From Gigaspora rosea (taxonomy: Eukaryota; Glomeromycota; Glomeromycetes; Diversisporales; Gigasporaceae): 64,000 nucleotides of DNA. Of the stretch, positions 22,116 through 34,439 are shown in pieces (within the stretch, counting starts at the first letter, position 1; each line of letters begins with the position of its first letter). The stretch spans positions 55,246 to 119,245 of the forward strand of contig QKWP01001152.1 of assembly GCA_003550325.1 (NCBI GenBank), in the 5' to 3' direction. Position numbers and translations under genes: made by a program. The notes below the pieces were generated by a model. It searched no databases, was not told where the DNA came from, and worked only from the letters and a program-made list of their open reading frames with translations.

Positions 22116-22739
22116 AAGTTTTCTTAATTAAACGAAACTCTTCAGCTGTATCAAAATAAAGAATTTGAAAGCATGAGTACCCAATGTCGGTTATTTGGAA
22201 GGTTTGGATTTTTTTTAATAAATTAAAACACCGCCATAACGACTTCTATCCATTAAGCAAACAACATTTGTTTTTCCTTTGACTAACCTCGATTTTCAAG
22301 ATTCGATCAAAAGACTCACTATTTAGAATGTTAATATTGTTATGAAAAAAAAATATTTGTTTCATTAAATCAAAAAAATAGTTTATTATTATTGTTTTCC
22401 TTATTTATATCAAGATGAACACGTCATTGATACTGATTTATTGTAATATAGTTAATTATGATAAATAAATAGGTGGAGATTGAAAAATAGCACGTGTCAA
22501 TTGAGCATAGACAAATTTTGTTATTGATAACACGCTTCAGATCAGCATGTTTAGCAAGCATAATAAACAAAGTCCGCGGGCCAGTTTATTATGTGTGCTT
22601 TGAAACAGTGTTTCACCAACAATTCGTTTGATAAACAGCTCCGTACACCGACAGCTCATTTCACAGATAAATTTTTTATACAAATTGCATTATCATAATC
22701 CTAATTATTAATTAAAATTACTTTGTGAACTGAGTTGTC

Positions 22740-23041
22740 GATGAAACTGTTGAATATATTTTCTTTCTGAAATGATTGTTCATGGTGTAAAAAAAAATCG
22801 GTTTACTAAATAGTCCTTAAATAACTTTGATTTATGAACGTACATATTTGACCATGTACCTCAATATGAAGTACACTTTTAGAGTAAGTATTTATGAAGG
22901 ATTGGCTTTAACGTAAAATGATTAGGAATTTGAATATGATTTTAAAAAAATAGGACGATTTTATTTTTTATATAAAAAGGATCCAATCTATAGACACTTG
23001 CATCCGAAACTCGAACACTATAACCTAATTTAACTGCAGAT
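22740..23041 (+). promoter_or_regulatory. Promoter block of the second ML-like gene copy
   Basis: It carries the ordered motifs of 17630-17893: an ATATATTTTCTTTCTGAA-like upstream part, TTTTTATATAAAAAG about 70 bp before the ATG, and CCTAATTTAACTGCAGA directly before it. Confidence 0.5.
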
Positions 23042-23465
23042 ATGAACAGAAATTTGATTTTTACAACATTATTTTTATTATTAACCATGCCTTTTATGCT
23101 GAATGCAAATAATGGCTGGTCAGATTGTTCAATTAACGGTATACATGCGGACGTTTTGAATGTGAACTGGGGACCTGATCCCGTTGGTCCTACTGGAATG
23201 ACTATGTATTTTAACGTTTCTCAGGGATTAAGCCAAGCTTCCACGACGTTTACCAAATTAGTGGTTTCATTTAATGATCCAAGTGGTGTCATCTAATCAG
23301 ATTGAAATTTCACCAGGCATAAACAGCATCGATAATAGTTACCCAGTAATAATACCAGATCTTATACCATCTCCTGTATATACAGTTGCAGTTATGGTAA
23401 CTGAGGTGGGAATAGGAGATGTATCGCACTGTGTATTGTTCAGCCGTAATAGCCGTTCGGGATAG
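23042..23465 (+). pseudogene. Frameshifted paralogue of the secreted ML-like gene
   Basis: Codons 1-84 (23042-23296) give a signal peptide and the same core as the 17894 gene (GWSDCSINGI, WGPDPVGPTG, TTFTKLVVSF). After FNDPSG the match continues in the next frame (23274-23465: SSNQIEISPG, VIIPDLIPSPVYTVAVMV, GDVSHCVLF). A one-base-type indel near 23280-23290 therefore breaks the gene. It could be a real pseudogene or a sequencing error. A hAT element begins at the stop codon. Confidence 0.72.
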
Positions 23466-23776
23466 TGTTCCGCATGAACCGGACCGGGCGGGTATTTTTA
23501 AAGATCCGGATCCGGTCCGGGATCCAAGTTATGGATCCGGATCCGGACCGTCTCTAAAAAAAACCTCTCTAGAAAGAAAATATTGCCCTCCATATCTCTC
23601 TGATGACTCTGCTCGTCTTTTATGTCACTTTTTTTTTTTTTACCTACATTATGAACATTTTGACCAAACAGAAGAGCTAGCTTATGTTTCAGACCGGACC
23701 GGGCGGATCTTAATAAAGATCCGGATTCGGTCCGGTATACGGACCGGACCGGACCCGGATCTTTTGCGGAACACTA
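23463..23776. mobile_element. hAT-type MITE inserted at a stop codon
   Basis: Perfect 12-bp TIRs TAGTGTTCCGCA and a perfect 8-bp target-site duplication GTTCGGGA (23455-23462 and 23777-23784). Both halves are GGATCCGG/GGTCCGG-rich. 314 bp, no transposase. A related right end (CCGGAACACTA) is seen near 25371-25381. Confidence 0.9.
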
Positions 23777-24601
23777 GTTCGGGATAGATATCAAGTTGTC
23801 TTTTGATAAATTAATATTTTTTTTTTATAATTTTATGTATTATTAATATATTTCTTTTAATTTTCATAAATTATGAGCTGTTATTTCTTCTTATAATTAT
23901 TTTTCTTTTTATATTCAAGCACTTTATGCATTTATTCGTCTGTTATGTAGAATCAATGTGTTTGTAGAATTAAGAATAGTACTAATTTGATAGTCAAGTA
24001 AAAACAGAAAGTGCAAAACTTTAAAAAACAGCAATCTGAAACATTTTTGAGAATCAACAAAATGTTAAAGGTAGAGTGTAACGTAGATCATTTTTAATAG
24101 TAATCACGTTGCAAATTATGCAAATCATAACAAATCATATGATGATCATATGATTTACATAGATTCTAACCAATCAGAGTTGATAATTTATGTAGATCTC
24201 CTCGTAAAAATTAACAACTCCTCACAAAATTTTATAGTATTGAAAAATTGAAAAATATATTGAAATATTCTTGTTATTAAAAATCAATTTTTAAATTGTT
24301 TTCGACTAATTTATTTTAATTTTTAAAATTATTCTAACTTTGTTTATATAAACCGCTGATTTTTGTATGTACAACAAATAATTCGGCATTTATATTTATA
24401 TTGTATTACACTATACCTTTAATAAAACTAGTGTGTTGTTTACCACTTTGCCAACAATTATTGTCTTTATTCATATCGCCTTAATTAACGATCTTATTTC
24501 TACTGTCTGAAGTATTTGAATTAAATTATTCAATTTCTTATTTGACCAGTTAAATATATTAAAGTATGTTAAATCTTAAATCTACTAAGTTGATTCTAAA
24601 T

Positions 24602-24759
24602 ACAGTCAAACCTCTCTATAGTCATCTCCTTTATAGTCACAAAATTGATATATTTTTTTACAAATTTATTTTTGCCAATTATCTATAAATATATAAAAAA
24701 TACATCTATATTAGTCACAATACAGCTTTTTGTATCCCAACATTGTGATTAGACTGTAT
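24602..24759. mobile_element. Tc1/mariner-like MITE (TACAGTC ends)
   Basis: It begins TACAGTCAAACCTCTC and ends ATTAGACTGTA, so both outer ends read TACAGTC. A TA duplication is built into the ends. Relatives lie at 47092-47240, 29694-29790 and 50740-50872. Confidence 0.6.
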
Positions 24760-26329
24760 ACTTAAATTTAAATAAAACATAAAAACCAATTATTTTGTAC
24801 ATTAAAGTTTTTTTTAATGATTTTTGAAAATATATAGATTAAGAAGGCTTATAAACTTTGGGCTTTAGTTATGAATTTTTATTATTACTTTTTAATATTA
24901 TAATTTAGAATAATCTATTACTAAAACTTTTTTGTTAGATAATTTTATAAATTATATCAGCAAATTTATAATAGTGTAATCTTACGTAAGATCTTACAAA
25001 CTGTAATATAAGCAAAATATTTCGTAATATATTTCAAAATATTTCAAAATATCAAATTTTCAAAATATTTCGAAATGGTTTTGAAATATTTTGAACCCAC
25101 TTTCGAAATATTTTAGGACTAAGAAACCAAGCTGGATCAGTAGATCTGTAACTTGGATCGCGCATTGTTGAAGTGGCTGTGTATGCTGAGTCATGAAAAC
25201 TTCTGGCACACTTTGACTTAAAAATACTTTAATATTTTGTGATTTGCTTATAAAAGTACTACATGTACCGGATCGGTTCCAGATCTACTAAGCATGGTTC
25301 CAGAAACATGCATGTACCCGAACTGATTTTTTTGGATCAGTTCTGGATCTTTAAAAATATCTGTCTGATCCGGAACACTAGTATCAATAATTGTATTATT
25401 ATTGTTCGATCAAATAACTTTATTGAACATAGATGAAGAACATATGGGAATTCTGTTCGCTATCATTACAGGATTCACTCGAAACAACTATACAATATAT
25501 GTAATCTTAATAACTGCTAATTTACTATAACTGAAACAACCCACCCTACCAAAACCCACCTATATTCTTTCACACTAGCTACGAACTATCCCTTACAATC
25601 CCCAAAGATGTCTTTATCCAGGGAAGTATATATAGCAGCAAAGAGGATCGGGATTGTGGCATGTAAATAGGGTGCGGGACGGGCCGGGTTAAGCCCAGAA
25701 ACTTGCGGGTCGGGCCGGGCTTTGGGTCAATTCGGGCTCATAATTTTAAATCCGCTATTGTTCAGGCCGGGTTCAGATCGGGCCTGTTAAATATTGGGCC
25801 AGGCTCAAGCTTCCCGATCAGGCCCGATAATACCCGATGAACTTATAGTCAAAAACATTGGCTCTTGTAACATATTAAAGCCAAAGAGCATAAATGATAA
25901 GATTATTATGTAACAATCATTAAAAACAAGTTCGAAGTGCAATAGTTATTTTTTTTAAATTTAATTTAATTTTCATTTACCGTATTTTTAATTCTCCACA
26001 ATTTATTTATTTATTATTTAATTTCAATTTTTTATTTATGATTTATTTTTATCTTATTATTTTTTTTTATTTTTTCGATTTTTTTATTTAATTAATATTT
26101 TTATCTTTTAAATTCTAATAATCTTGAGATAATGCATGAATGGTGGGGGATAAATTGATTACAGTAATTTAACATAAACAAAGTTTACTGGAAAAGTATA
26201 ACTAACATACCGACTGCGAATGTAGCTGATATGTCAGTGATCTTTCTCATTTTTGCCCAATTACCTGGAATATACTACACGTGTATTACATATTTAAGTG
26301 TTGTCAGAACAGTACCATTCTTCAACAAT

Positions 26330-26650
26330 CACTTAACAGACAAGTTTATTTCATAGATAGTTCATTTCACCGACAGCTCATTTCACTGACGACTTATTTC
26401 ATAGAAGTTTTTTTCTTATATATTGTACTAACTTTAATCCTAGTTCAAAGCTAATCCTAATGACAATGATTAAATTACTTTGTCTGTAAAATGAGTTGTT
26501 GGTGAGATTAATAGTCTATTAATTGAGCTGTCTGTAAAGTAAAAAACTGTCTACGAAATGAGCTTGTCTATTAAATGATTGTCTGTAAAATAAACATACC
26601 TATGAACTAACTGTTGTGAATAAAGTGGTTGTCTATGAAATGAACATAAC
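26330..26650. repeat. Inverted array of GACAGCTCATTTCAC-like motifs
   Basis: The motifs TTCATTTCACCGACAGCTC and reversed GTCTGTAAAATGAG recur with imperfect symmetry. The same words occur at 22600-22760, 29640-29700 and 60350-60680, so this is an old dispersed repeat. Confidence 0.5.
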
Positions 26651-26913
26651 CACGTAAAAGTAGCAATTCTTAATATCTGAATAGCCTTCATATTTCATTC
26701 TATTTACTAAGTTTATCCTAATCATTAGGCGTTTTGTAGATCAGAATCCATGCATTGCTTGTCTGGTTCAATTTAATAACCAGGAAATCTGGAAGCAAAT
26801 TCCTATGTTTATCCTAAACATTGGGCATTTTTATGGATCAAAATCTATACATTGCTTGCCAGTTCAATATAACAACCAGGAGGTCCAGAAGCAAATTCAT
26901 ACTGTATCTATAG

Positions 26914-27899
26914 CAAACATGGCGTCGAAACAAACCCTACCCGAAACTAGTTTCGGAACAGTTCTAATCCGAAACTAGTTCAGATTTTTTTAAAAAAATC
27001 GAAACTCCGAAACCCGAAACCCTGAAAATATAAACTGAAACCCAAACCTATAATCTGAAACTCAAAAATATAACAAAGTTGCCATTTTTAATGAACCCAA
27101 AATGTAACCCAAAATGTTAAAGTATTTTTGAATAAATTATAATATAATATAGATCTTTTTTTAATTATGTTTTTGGCAATTTTTTTCACTGTCTCAGTTT
27201 GTTTGGGTTTTTTTAAAGCTGGCAACTTTATTTTTAATCATACCATTATTACAACTGATTTCAAAATTCTAGGACGATAAAAAAAATTGCCAATGATGAA
27301 TCGATAAAGTATTTTTGTGCCTTTTGAAACCAAAAATTGATTTAATTCTGCGGTAACTTATTAATTCTATTATTAATAGATATGGACGTACTAATTACTT
27401 TTTATTACTTGATATTGTACCTAGTTTTTACGTAATAAGTAAAAAAAACTGATGCTTGCAAAAGCAACCTTTAGATATATAATATACATCAGTGCGATTA
27501 ATGTATATTGAAGAAATACATTGCATACATCAATGCATTTGATGTATAATTGAAAGAGGTACATAATACATTAATGTAATCAATGTATATAGAAGTTGGG
27601 TAGTTTTTGGTGTTCAGGTGATCGAATGAGGTTTCGGGTTTCGGGTGAGGTTTCGAGTTTGGATAAGGTTTCTGAAGTTATAATCCGAAGCCTGAAACTT
27701 TCAGATTTGGCACAAAAGGGTTTCAGTGCCAACTTTGGAGAGAATAAACAAATAAGTTACTGATGTTTTGGTAGTTTCGGGGTTTTGGTTGAGGTTTCAG
27801 GATTCGGGTGAGGTTTCGAGTTTCGAATAAGGTTTCGAAAGCTATAATCCGAAACCCGAAACTTTCGGAATCGCCAAAAAGGTTTCGGTGCCATCTCTG
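26914..27899. mobile_element. hAT-type non-autonomous element, second GAAACC copy
   Basis: Sister of 9398-10568. It has a perfect 8-bp duplication ATCTATAG (26906-26913 and 27900-27907) and the same TIRs. The interior segment around GCGGTAACTTA and the subterminal GAAACCCGAAAC arrays are shared. Confidence 0.85.
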
Positions 27900-28236
27900 A
27901 TCTATAGTCAACTTGATTACAATTTGTTCAGTTGACATGATGACTCAATATAAGAAGCTTATGTAAACTTTTACCTGATAAAACTTTTAATGCAACATAA
28001 GGTACAACAATCTTAAATACTTAATTTCTTCATGCTCATGATAGACTTTTTACATGTATGAAAATTAACTCCAAGGAACATTCTCAGTTGATATTATAGT
28101 TTGTGACGTATTACAAAAATATATACAACTCACTCTCGTTATAGTGGGATGAAGTACATATATTATTCTCTTGATATAAGCTATAGTGAAGATAATTAAC
28201 TTTTTTTTACTTTTTGCAAAAAAGTTACCTAGCCAG

Positions 28237-28600
28237 TGTTATAACCGGGGAGAGCTTGATAAGGTTTTGAACCAATTTGGCTTCGATTGTGAACAAATAG
28301 TGATTAAGGTTAAATAGTAAAATCAATAAACTAACAACATAATTACGGGTTTAAGGTTCTCTTTATTAGCATAAATCAATACATCGGCATACTAAATACT
28401 ATTAACAATCATTAAGAATCATCTACAATCGTCCACTTGAGACTACACCTTTATATATCTTTAATTCGTATGGGTTTTAATCTCTCGTTTTGGGTTTAAT
28501 CCCTCGCTTGGAGATAAAATAATGATACTAAGTGAAAAGAAAAATTCGAGCATGCACCCAATTTTGCATATTTATGTGCATGGCCTAATGCAAAATTTTA
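28237..28600. mobile_element. Possible LTR fragment
   Basis: TGTTATAACCGGGGAGAGCTTGAT at this start (two adjoining parts: TGTTATAACCGGGG and AGAGCTTGAT) resembles the sequence at 60842 (GTGTTACGATCAGTTGGG then AGAGCTTGATG). Both could be starts of related retroelement LTRs. The right end is not defined. Confidence 0.3.
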
Positions 28601-28682
28601 TATATATCTGCGGGCCGGGCCGGGTCGGGTATGGTTTTAAATAAGGCCCGGCCCAGGTGATTTACACCCCTTCTGATTAACT

Positions 28683-29372
28683 TATAGCTGATCTGGTCAT
28701 CCATACAGAAAATTTTTTTACAGCAAAACCACAATAATCGGTATGTTTTGTAACAAAATTTTACAGTAAATTCTGATAGAAATCACACCTGTTAATTCCA
28801 ATACGAGCTAACTCAAAACCATACTGCATTGGGGTGTTCGGTAAATCAAATCTATGTGTGGTATCATATAAAATTCTAATAAGACAGATCTTTAAATGAT
28901 TTTTCCTGATTAATAGAGTTCCAATTCGGATAGCATTTATCCGGATAATTATTGGATATCTGTGTGACACCTACCCGGTCAAATCACTAGTAACAACAAA
29001 AAAAAACTTATATTAATTAGCTATAGAACTTCCTACACCAAATTCTATCTTAATATTTTGATACACAAAAATCAATTATATTTCGCATATCTCACTGCAT
29101 TTGTCTGGCACGTTCTTGTTAATTTATTAAAGGCATTTCATTTTGTTAGATATTTGAAATAAACTATTTAAATTTTGTATACTCCAAATATAACAGCTTC
29201 TTATTAGCATTTGTAGCCAAATAAATGTAATGAGTAAAGTGATGGTACTTTGTGCTCATATAGAATCCGGATTCAATAATTGAATTCGGATTTATCCAAA
29301 TTCGGATTATCATCCGGGTACACAAAGTAGGATCCGAATTTAATCCGGATGGCCCTTAAAGAATAGGATCTC
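28683..29372 (-). mobile_element. Inverted copy of the 20058 element's left part
   Basis: The sequence matches the reverse complement of about 20062-20720, including AATCCGAATTTGG-like arrays, the GGGTGTTCGG motif and the ACCGATTAT region. It interrupts the orphan ML-type promoter at 29375. Confidence 0.65.
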
Positions 29373-29374
29373 GA

Positions 29375-29680
29375 ATTTTTGATGCAATTATTGTTAACCT
29401 GAAGCCATTTTATATAAATGAAAAATCAGTAAAGTTTCTTAAAATCATATGAGATCCCAAATCATTTAATTTAAAATCAATTTTTCATAAGTACGTACAT
29501 AGCTCATAAGTATATTTCTTATTGAAGTGCGCGGTTAGATATGTAGATCTACATAGATCAAAACTATGTGAGGACAACCCTTTTTTTTCAGTGACGTTCA
29601 ACTTGTGAGCACTCATTTTTTCAGAAAGAAATATATTTATCTGATAGTTTATTCATAGACAACTTATTTATCGACAGCTC
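29375..29680 (-). promoter_or_regulatory. Orphan third copy of the ML-like promoter
   Basis: The minus strand carries the ordered blocks of 17630-17850, including TTATATAAAATGGCTTCAGG and AATTGCATCAAAAATTCGA. The element at 28683-29372 begins exactly where the promoter block would run into the 5' UTR. No ML-like coding sequence was found beyond it. Confidence 0.55.
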
Positions 29681-30152
29681 ATTTCACAAAGTACAGTCGT
29701 CCTCCCATATAATCACACAGTTGGGCACATACCACTCTGGTGATTACTGGTGATTATAAAGAAGTGTGACTTTACAAAGGTTACCTATATATAATCACAG
29801 CTTATATTAAAAATAAATAATGTAATTTAATAGAAGTAAAAATAAAAAAAATATTATTTATTTATTAGTAGAAACTATTGACACAACATTTACATGACTT
29901 ATGGGTAAAGTGTATTTAATAATGGTGCCTGAAATGTTGTGCCTAGAGATGGGTTTCATGCGTGTTCATGATTCCTCAATCAAGCACATGAATGCACATT
30001 AATGCGCATGTTTCCGAATCATGCGCATTTTATCCAATCAAAATTTTATATAGAAAATTAAATATAAAATAAGTATAATTAATATTCTAATCTATCTATA
30101 TACTTCAATTCTTAGTCTGTTCGCTTTAACATTTTTGACAACTAGTCTCACA

Positions 30153-30826
30153 ATTCGATCGCAAGCTTAGCTATGTACTAGTTTTAGAATTTGCAGACAA
30201 TAGTACTCTAAGAATTTATTACGAGCACACCAAAGTTTTAGTTGGTTTGATAAACTTCATCTAGTGCAACAATTTGCTGATACAATTAATCATATGCATT
30301 CAGCTAATGTTGTATATATAGATCTTGTAAATATTAATTTATATAACTTATTTATATATGATTGTTTTCTAATATTTACAATTTTATTATTTATAGCATT
30401 CAAATAATATACTTGTTCATAATAACATTATTAAGATTGCTAATTTTCAGATTTCCAGGTGTTTAGCTTATGCAATCAAAACCATGTCAAATATTAAAGG
30501 CTTGTTACTATATGTTGATCCTAATGTTTTGAGAAATAATGAGCAGAAACAACATAGAATAACAAAGAATCTGATATATACAGTCTAGGTGTGCTTTTGT
30601 GGGAAATATCCAGTCTACGTTCTTTATTCAAAACATATAATAATAATATCCCACTGCTTATTCATATATTGAATGGTGGTAGAGAAGTTCCTGTTGAAGG
30701 GACTCTACTGCAATATTCAGCTTTATTTTACTGGTTTGTTTACTGATACATTTTTAAGAATTCTGGCAGAACGATTCAGAAAAACACCCTAAAATTGACA
30801 AAGTTATGAGTGAACTCAGGTGAAAA
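30153..30826 (+). pseudogene. Receptor-type protein kinase fossil (C-lobe)
   Basis: Fragments in order: YVLVLEFADNSTLR, then after a frameshift WFDKLHLVQQFADTINHMHS, a degraded catalytic loop (VVYIDL for HRDL), an intron, HSNNILVHNNIIKIANFQIS (NFQ in place of DFG), a peptide with GLLLYVDPNVL, then SDIYSLGVLLWEISSLRSLF after another frameshift, and REVPVEGTLLQYSALF. This is the tyrosine-kinase-like pattern typical of expanded fungal kinase families. Key residues are lost, so it is dead. The intron (about 30324-30396, GTAAAT...TTTATAG) is still in place. Confidence 0.8.
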
Positions 30827-31846
30827 ACTTAATATTATTTTCATTAAGCATGTTGTTAAGTTTATTAACTAATTCTAATATCAAGCATAATATATATCAA
30901 TATATTAGGACGTATATTATATTCAATAATGTTAACATTTCATTTATCTATTATTAACATTTTCTATTATTAGCATGTGGATATACCAGGAACAGAGTGA
31001 TGCAAATTATGAATACTAGGAATAGAGTGATACAAATCATGAATTGAAATGATGTTACTCTACAGAATCTTGGATCTGATTGGTCCATGTAATGTTATAC
31101 ATCACTTGGTATTTAATTTTTACCTGACAATTGTCGCATTGACTGTCTTGATGCTTAATTTTCGCATGTTTATCATCACATGGACCATTTGAGTGCTTTT
31201 GAATAGTAATTTGATCGCCTAATTTCTTAGCATGTTGCTTGTCCTATGATCTGTTGATGTAGCTAGTACTACAGTATAATGACTATTAAAAAAATACAAT
31301 TATCCAAAAAAAAACTGCAATTATCTGTAGAATAAAATTACAAATGCTATAACAACTGATAGTAAAAATGTGCTTTTTTTAGACAGTGATCTGATACAAA
31401 TTTGTGAATCTATTCATGCAATATTTGGCATTTTTCATAAAATTTTTTATTGGGTTGATTAAATGATATTCTCTGATTATCAAAGGTAAGAACGAAAGAA
31501 TTTGTTAATTATTAATGCACTTTTAAAATCATGAAACATAAATTTGCTTCTGTTGTTTGATTACTTAATATATGCTTATGAATTTGAAAGCATTTTGTAT
31601 AATAGTGTTAAGTTCAAGAACAAGTGCAAGGACAAAAACAATAGTTCCGCAATAGATAAAAAAGTTCATGATGTTAATAAAAAATAGTAATATATTAGCA
31701 AATACTAAGAAAATTACATTTCACTAAAGATTTGGATTCTTGATTTCTAGATTTTTCCATTTTTTATAAATTTTTGGCTAGAATTTTTGCTGTCCAGATT
31801 ATTTGATAATTGCTAATTTTCTTGCCAATTTTTGTAGTTCATAGTT
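30827..31846. other. AT-rich stretch without recognised gene
   Basis: No coding pattern was recognised. A short repeated phrase (AGGAACAGAGTGATGCAAAT / AGGAATAGAGTGATACAAAT at 30990 and 31018) is the only structure noticed. Confidence 0.4.
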
Positions 31847-31985
31847 TTATATAGGGCTTTTAATCTGTCTGTCTGGTCCGTTCTGGTTAAAAGACTGCTC
31901 AGTATTTTAAAAAACTGGATTGGACTGCGGTCCAAAACTGAATAGGACTGAATAGAGCTAGACCAGACAGACCAATAATCAATAT
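31847..31985. mobile_element. MITE with GTCTGTCTGGTC inverted ends
   Basis: The left arm contains TCTGTCTGTCTGGTCCG and the right arm GACCAGACAGACC. A relative with GGTCTGGAC arms lies at 36015-36125. Confidence 0.5.
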
Positions 31986-32024
31986 AATACTTTTTTGCTA
32001 TAATGATAAAATTAAGCTTGTCAG

Positions 32025-32315
32025 TAGGGTTCCGCAATTTGATTTGATCTTCAAATATTTAAATCAAATATTTGATCAAATTCAAATTTAAATTAAACTA
32101 TATTTGATTTGGTCAAATTCAAATATGGCCAAATTTGATTTGATTTGACAAATATGTGATTTTATTTAAAAATTACTATTAAAAATTCAAATTCAAATCA
32201 AATTCAAATTCAAATATTTGAATCAAATCAAATTCAAATAGGGTCAATTACTGGTCAATTTGATTTGATCAAATTCAAATTGATCCAATATTTGATTTGA
32301 ATTTGTGAAACTCTA
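32025..32315. mobile_element. hAT-type MITE built of TTTGATTTGAATTTG words
   Basis: Perfect 8-bp duplication CTTGTCAG (32017-32024 and 32316-32323). TIRs are TAGGGTTCCGCAA and TAGAGTTTCACAA. The interior consists of alternating ATTTGAATC/CAAATTCAAAT words on both strands. 291 bp. Confidence 0.88.
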
Positions 32316-32670
32316 CTTGTCAGTATAAAGAATTACAATAAGCTTTTCAAATTTAATATTTGCTTATATGATATAAGAGAGCAATTATTAATACATATGA
32401 TAATTTTATTTATATATAAATTATTGATTAGAAAATAATATAGTATATTAATATAGCAAAATAATATTATTTAATTAACTTCATAAATATGAATATTATA
32501 GTTAAAATCAGTTAAAAAGATAATTTGTCACTTTTAACCACTTAACATTCAATAATTTGACTAAATATATAATTATAATTGGGCACGCCAAATGTTCAAT
32601 CTTGTACTGATTCAAGACAAGAATTGTCTTAATAGATGAAAATATTTAATAAATTAACAAAACAATTAGA

Positions 32671-32984
32671 TACCGTATATTTTCGAAAATAAGCATCCTT
32701 TTTTGACCAAAAAATTATACAACAAAATGAGGGGTTGCTTATTTTTGAAATATTAAGTTTTTTGAAAAAATAAAAAAGTACTAATAAAAAGTTGTCCAAA
32801 TTATATCAAATTTTTACTGTAGGTGTATTTTTATACGCTGAACAACTTTACTTAATTGACCTTTTGAAGTTTACTTAATAAAAAAAGTTTTATATAGAAA
32901 CTGCTAATATGTTTTTTGAAATTTTTGAAAAAAACAGGGGGTTGCTTATTTTAGGGGGTTGCTTATTTTGGAGAATCTACAGTA
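32671..32984. mobile_element. Tc1/mariner-like MITE
   Basis: The ends TACCGTATATTTTCGAAAAT and (reverse) TACTGTAGATTCTCCAAAAT match over most of 25 bp and carry outer TA. GGGGTTGCTTATTTT repeats lie inside both ends. Part of the interior resembles repeats at 41460-41560 and 43560-43930. Confidence 0.7.
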
Positions 32985-33889
32985 TTACTTGCATAGAAAA
33001 AATTTTATTTTACATATCGGGTGATTCTTAGAATACCCTAAAAATTTTGGGGTTCAAATAATATATACATTATATAATGATCTGCATATATATATATTAA
33101 TAGTTATGCAACCAACTTATCTGTTATATACAATCAATTTCGCATCGCCCTTTTGGAGTCGCGAGTCACGTTCCTGCCTTGTCATTTTTGAAGTTTTTAT
33201 TGTTAGGTTGTATTTGTCTAATTAATAGAAAGCTATGATATTTTTTTTTATTTATTTCTTACTAATCTTCGCTTTGACTTTTGTAGCTGTTGCCAATTTT
33301 GCTGACCCTTTTCAAATTGCATTTTTTAAATTGTCACTTAAAAAAAACATAAACATAATAAAAAAAAAACATTTACCAGGTTTTTGTCTTGACTAGCATG
33401 CTTCGTTATTTGGTACACAAATTATCTTATAATAATAAAATAAGCTGTGTCCCTAGATTATTTTTAATCGACTTAATTGTATGAAGTTTTAATTACATCT
33501 AAATAAAGAATTTTAAACTTACAATTTTAACATTTGGTTATATGATTCACTTGGATTTTTAAGTGCAGTTAAACATTAATTATATTTATTTTCGATTCAT
33601 TAAAAAATTTTTTTTTCTTTGACGAATAAACATTTTAATATTTAATTAAAACTTTCATAAGCAAGTAAGTTGTTAATAGTAGATTAAAAAAAAAAGAACT
33701 GACCCGCTATCATAATTTTGGAATACCATGTTATGTGCAAAATGAAAAATAAAATTTTTTTATTAAAAAAAAAACAAATCAGTATGTATATATAATCTTC
33801 CCAAAACTTGTCACGGATTAAAACAGAATTTTTAATTGTACCATTTTCAATAAAAAAAATAAAGCAATCATTGCTTCTTTAATCAGTTT
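32985..33889. other. AT-rich stretch without recognised gene
   Basis: No coding pattern is seen. A short GC-richer phrase (about 33140-33180, CGCATCGCCC) has a weak echo at 53567. Confidence 0.4.
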
Positions 33890-34045
33890 ATCCCAACCGA
33901 TAGAATTATAAATATTCGAATGCCTTCTTTTCATCTTTTTCGATCCTGACACTATTTTAGCAATCTCCAACTTTATTTATTCTATTAGCATTACCCATCA
34001 CTGCAGATTTTTTATAGCATTCAAATGCCTTCTTTTTGTCCTTTC
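33890..34045 (-). pseudogene. Sel1-repeat remnant
   Basis: The minus strand encodes KKAFECYKKSAVMGNANRIN followed by KVGDC, a stop, and a second repeat start (RIEKDEKKAFEY). This matches the Sel1-like tetratricopeptide consensus found behind kinase domains in these fungi. Only about one and a half repeats survive. Confidence 0.65.
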
Positions 34046-34439
34046 CGACTTCGATTCCTTCACGACCAGGAATTTTGTCATACTTTAACCTTATCGAATT
34101 AGATGCGGGAGATAAAGAAATAAACCGACCAGCCTGTCCTGTATATTCTGACCACGAGGCTAAACACTGAGAGGGATGTCTATGCTTTAGGTCAGAAAAA
34201 ATAGAAGGTTGGATAGATGAAATGTGAGAACAATATCCTAACTAACATGCACGCTTATATATGTATTAGTTATTTTTTAAATAAAAAAAATTTACAAAAA
34301 TCACCATTTTTTAAACTCTAGTTCTGCGTAATACTGGGCGTAAGGAGGTAGTCAGCAGGAAAACTACTACCCTACTGCTGTATAATTATAATAAGAAGAA
34401 TAGAAGGTTAAAAAAACCTGAAATCCTTCTTAAAAACAT

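Larger units (their letters stand above)
25661..28670. mobile_element. Possible 3-kb element with GGGCCGGGC-rich ends
   Basis: Left (25661-25850) and right (28605-28670) zones share CGGGCCGGG/GCCCGGCCC arrays. The right terminus reads (reverse) GGGGTGTAAATCACC, the left ATGTAAATAGGGTGC, suggestive of hAT-like ends. No target-site duplication is recognised. It contains the nested hAT-type copy at 26914-27899. Confidence 0.4.

Noticed and set aside
23419..23787. 122-codon plus frame with repeated Asp-Pro-Asp/Gly-Ser-Gly
   Set aside because: It is the translation of GGATCCGG repeats of the hAT-type MITE at 23463-23776.
34141..34200. Kinase-like peptide ERDVYALGQ on the plus strand
   Set aside because: Too short, and the adjacent Sel1 remnant is on the minus strand, so a kinase-Sel1 fusion is not supported.
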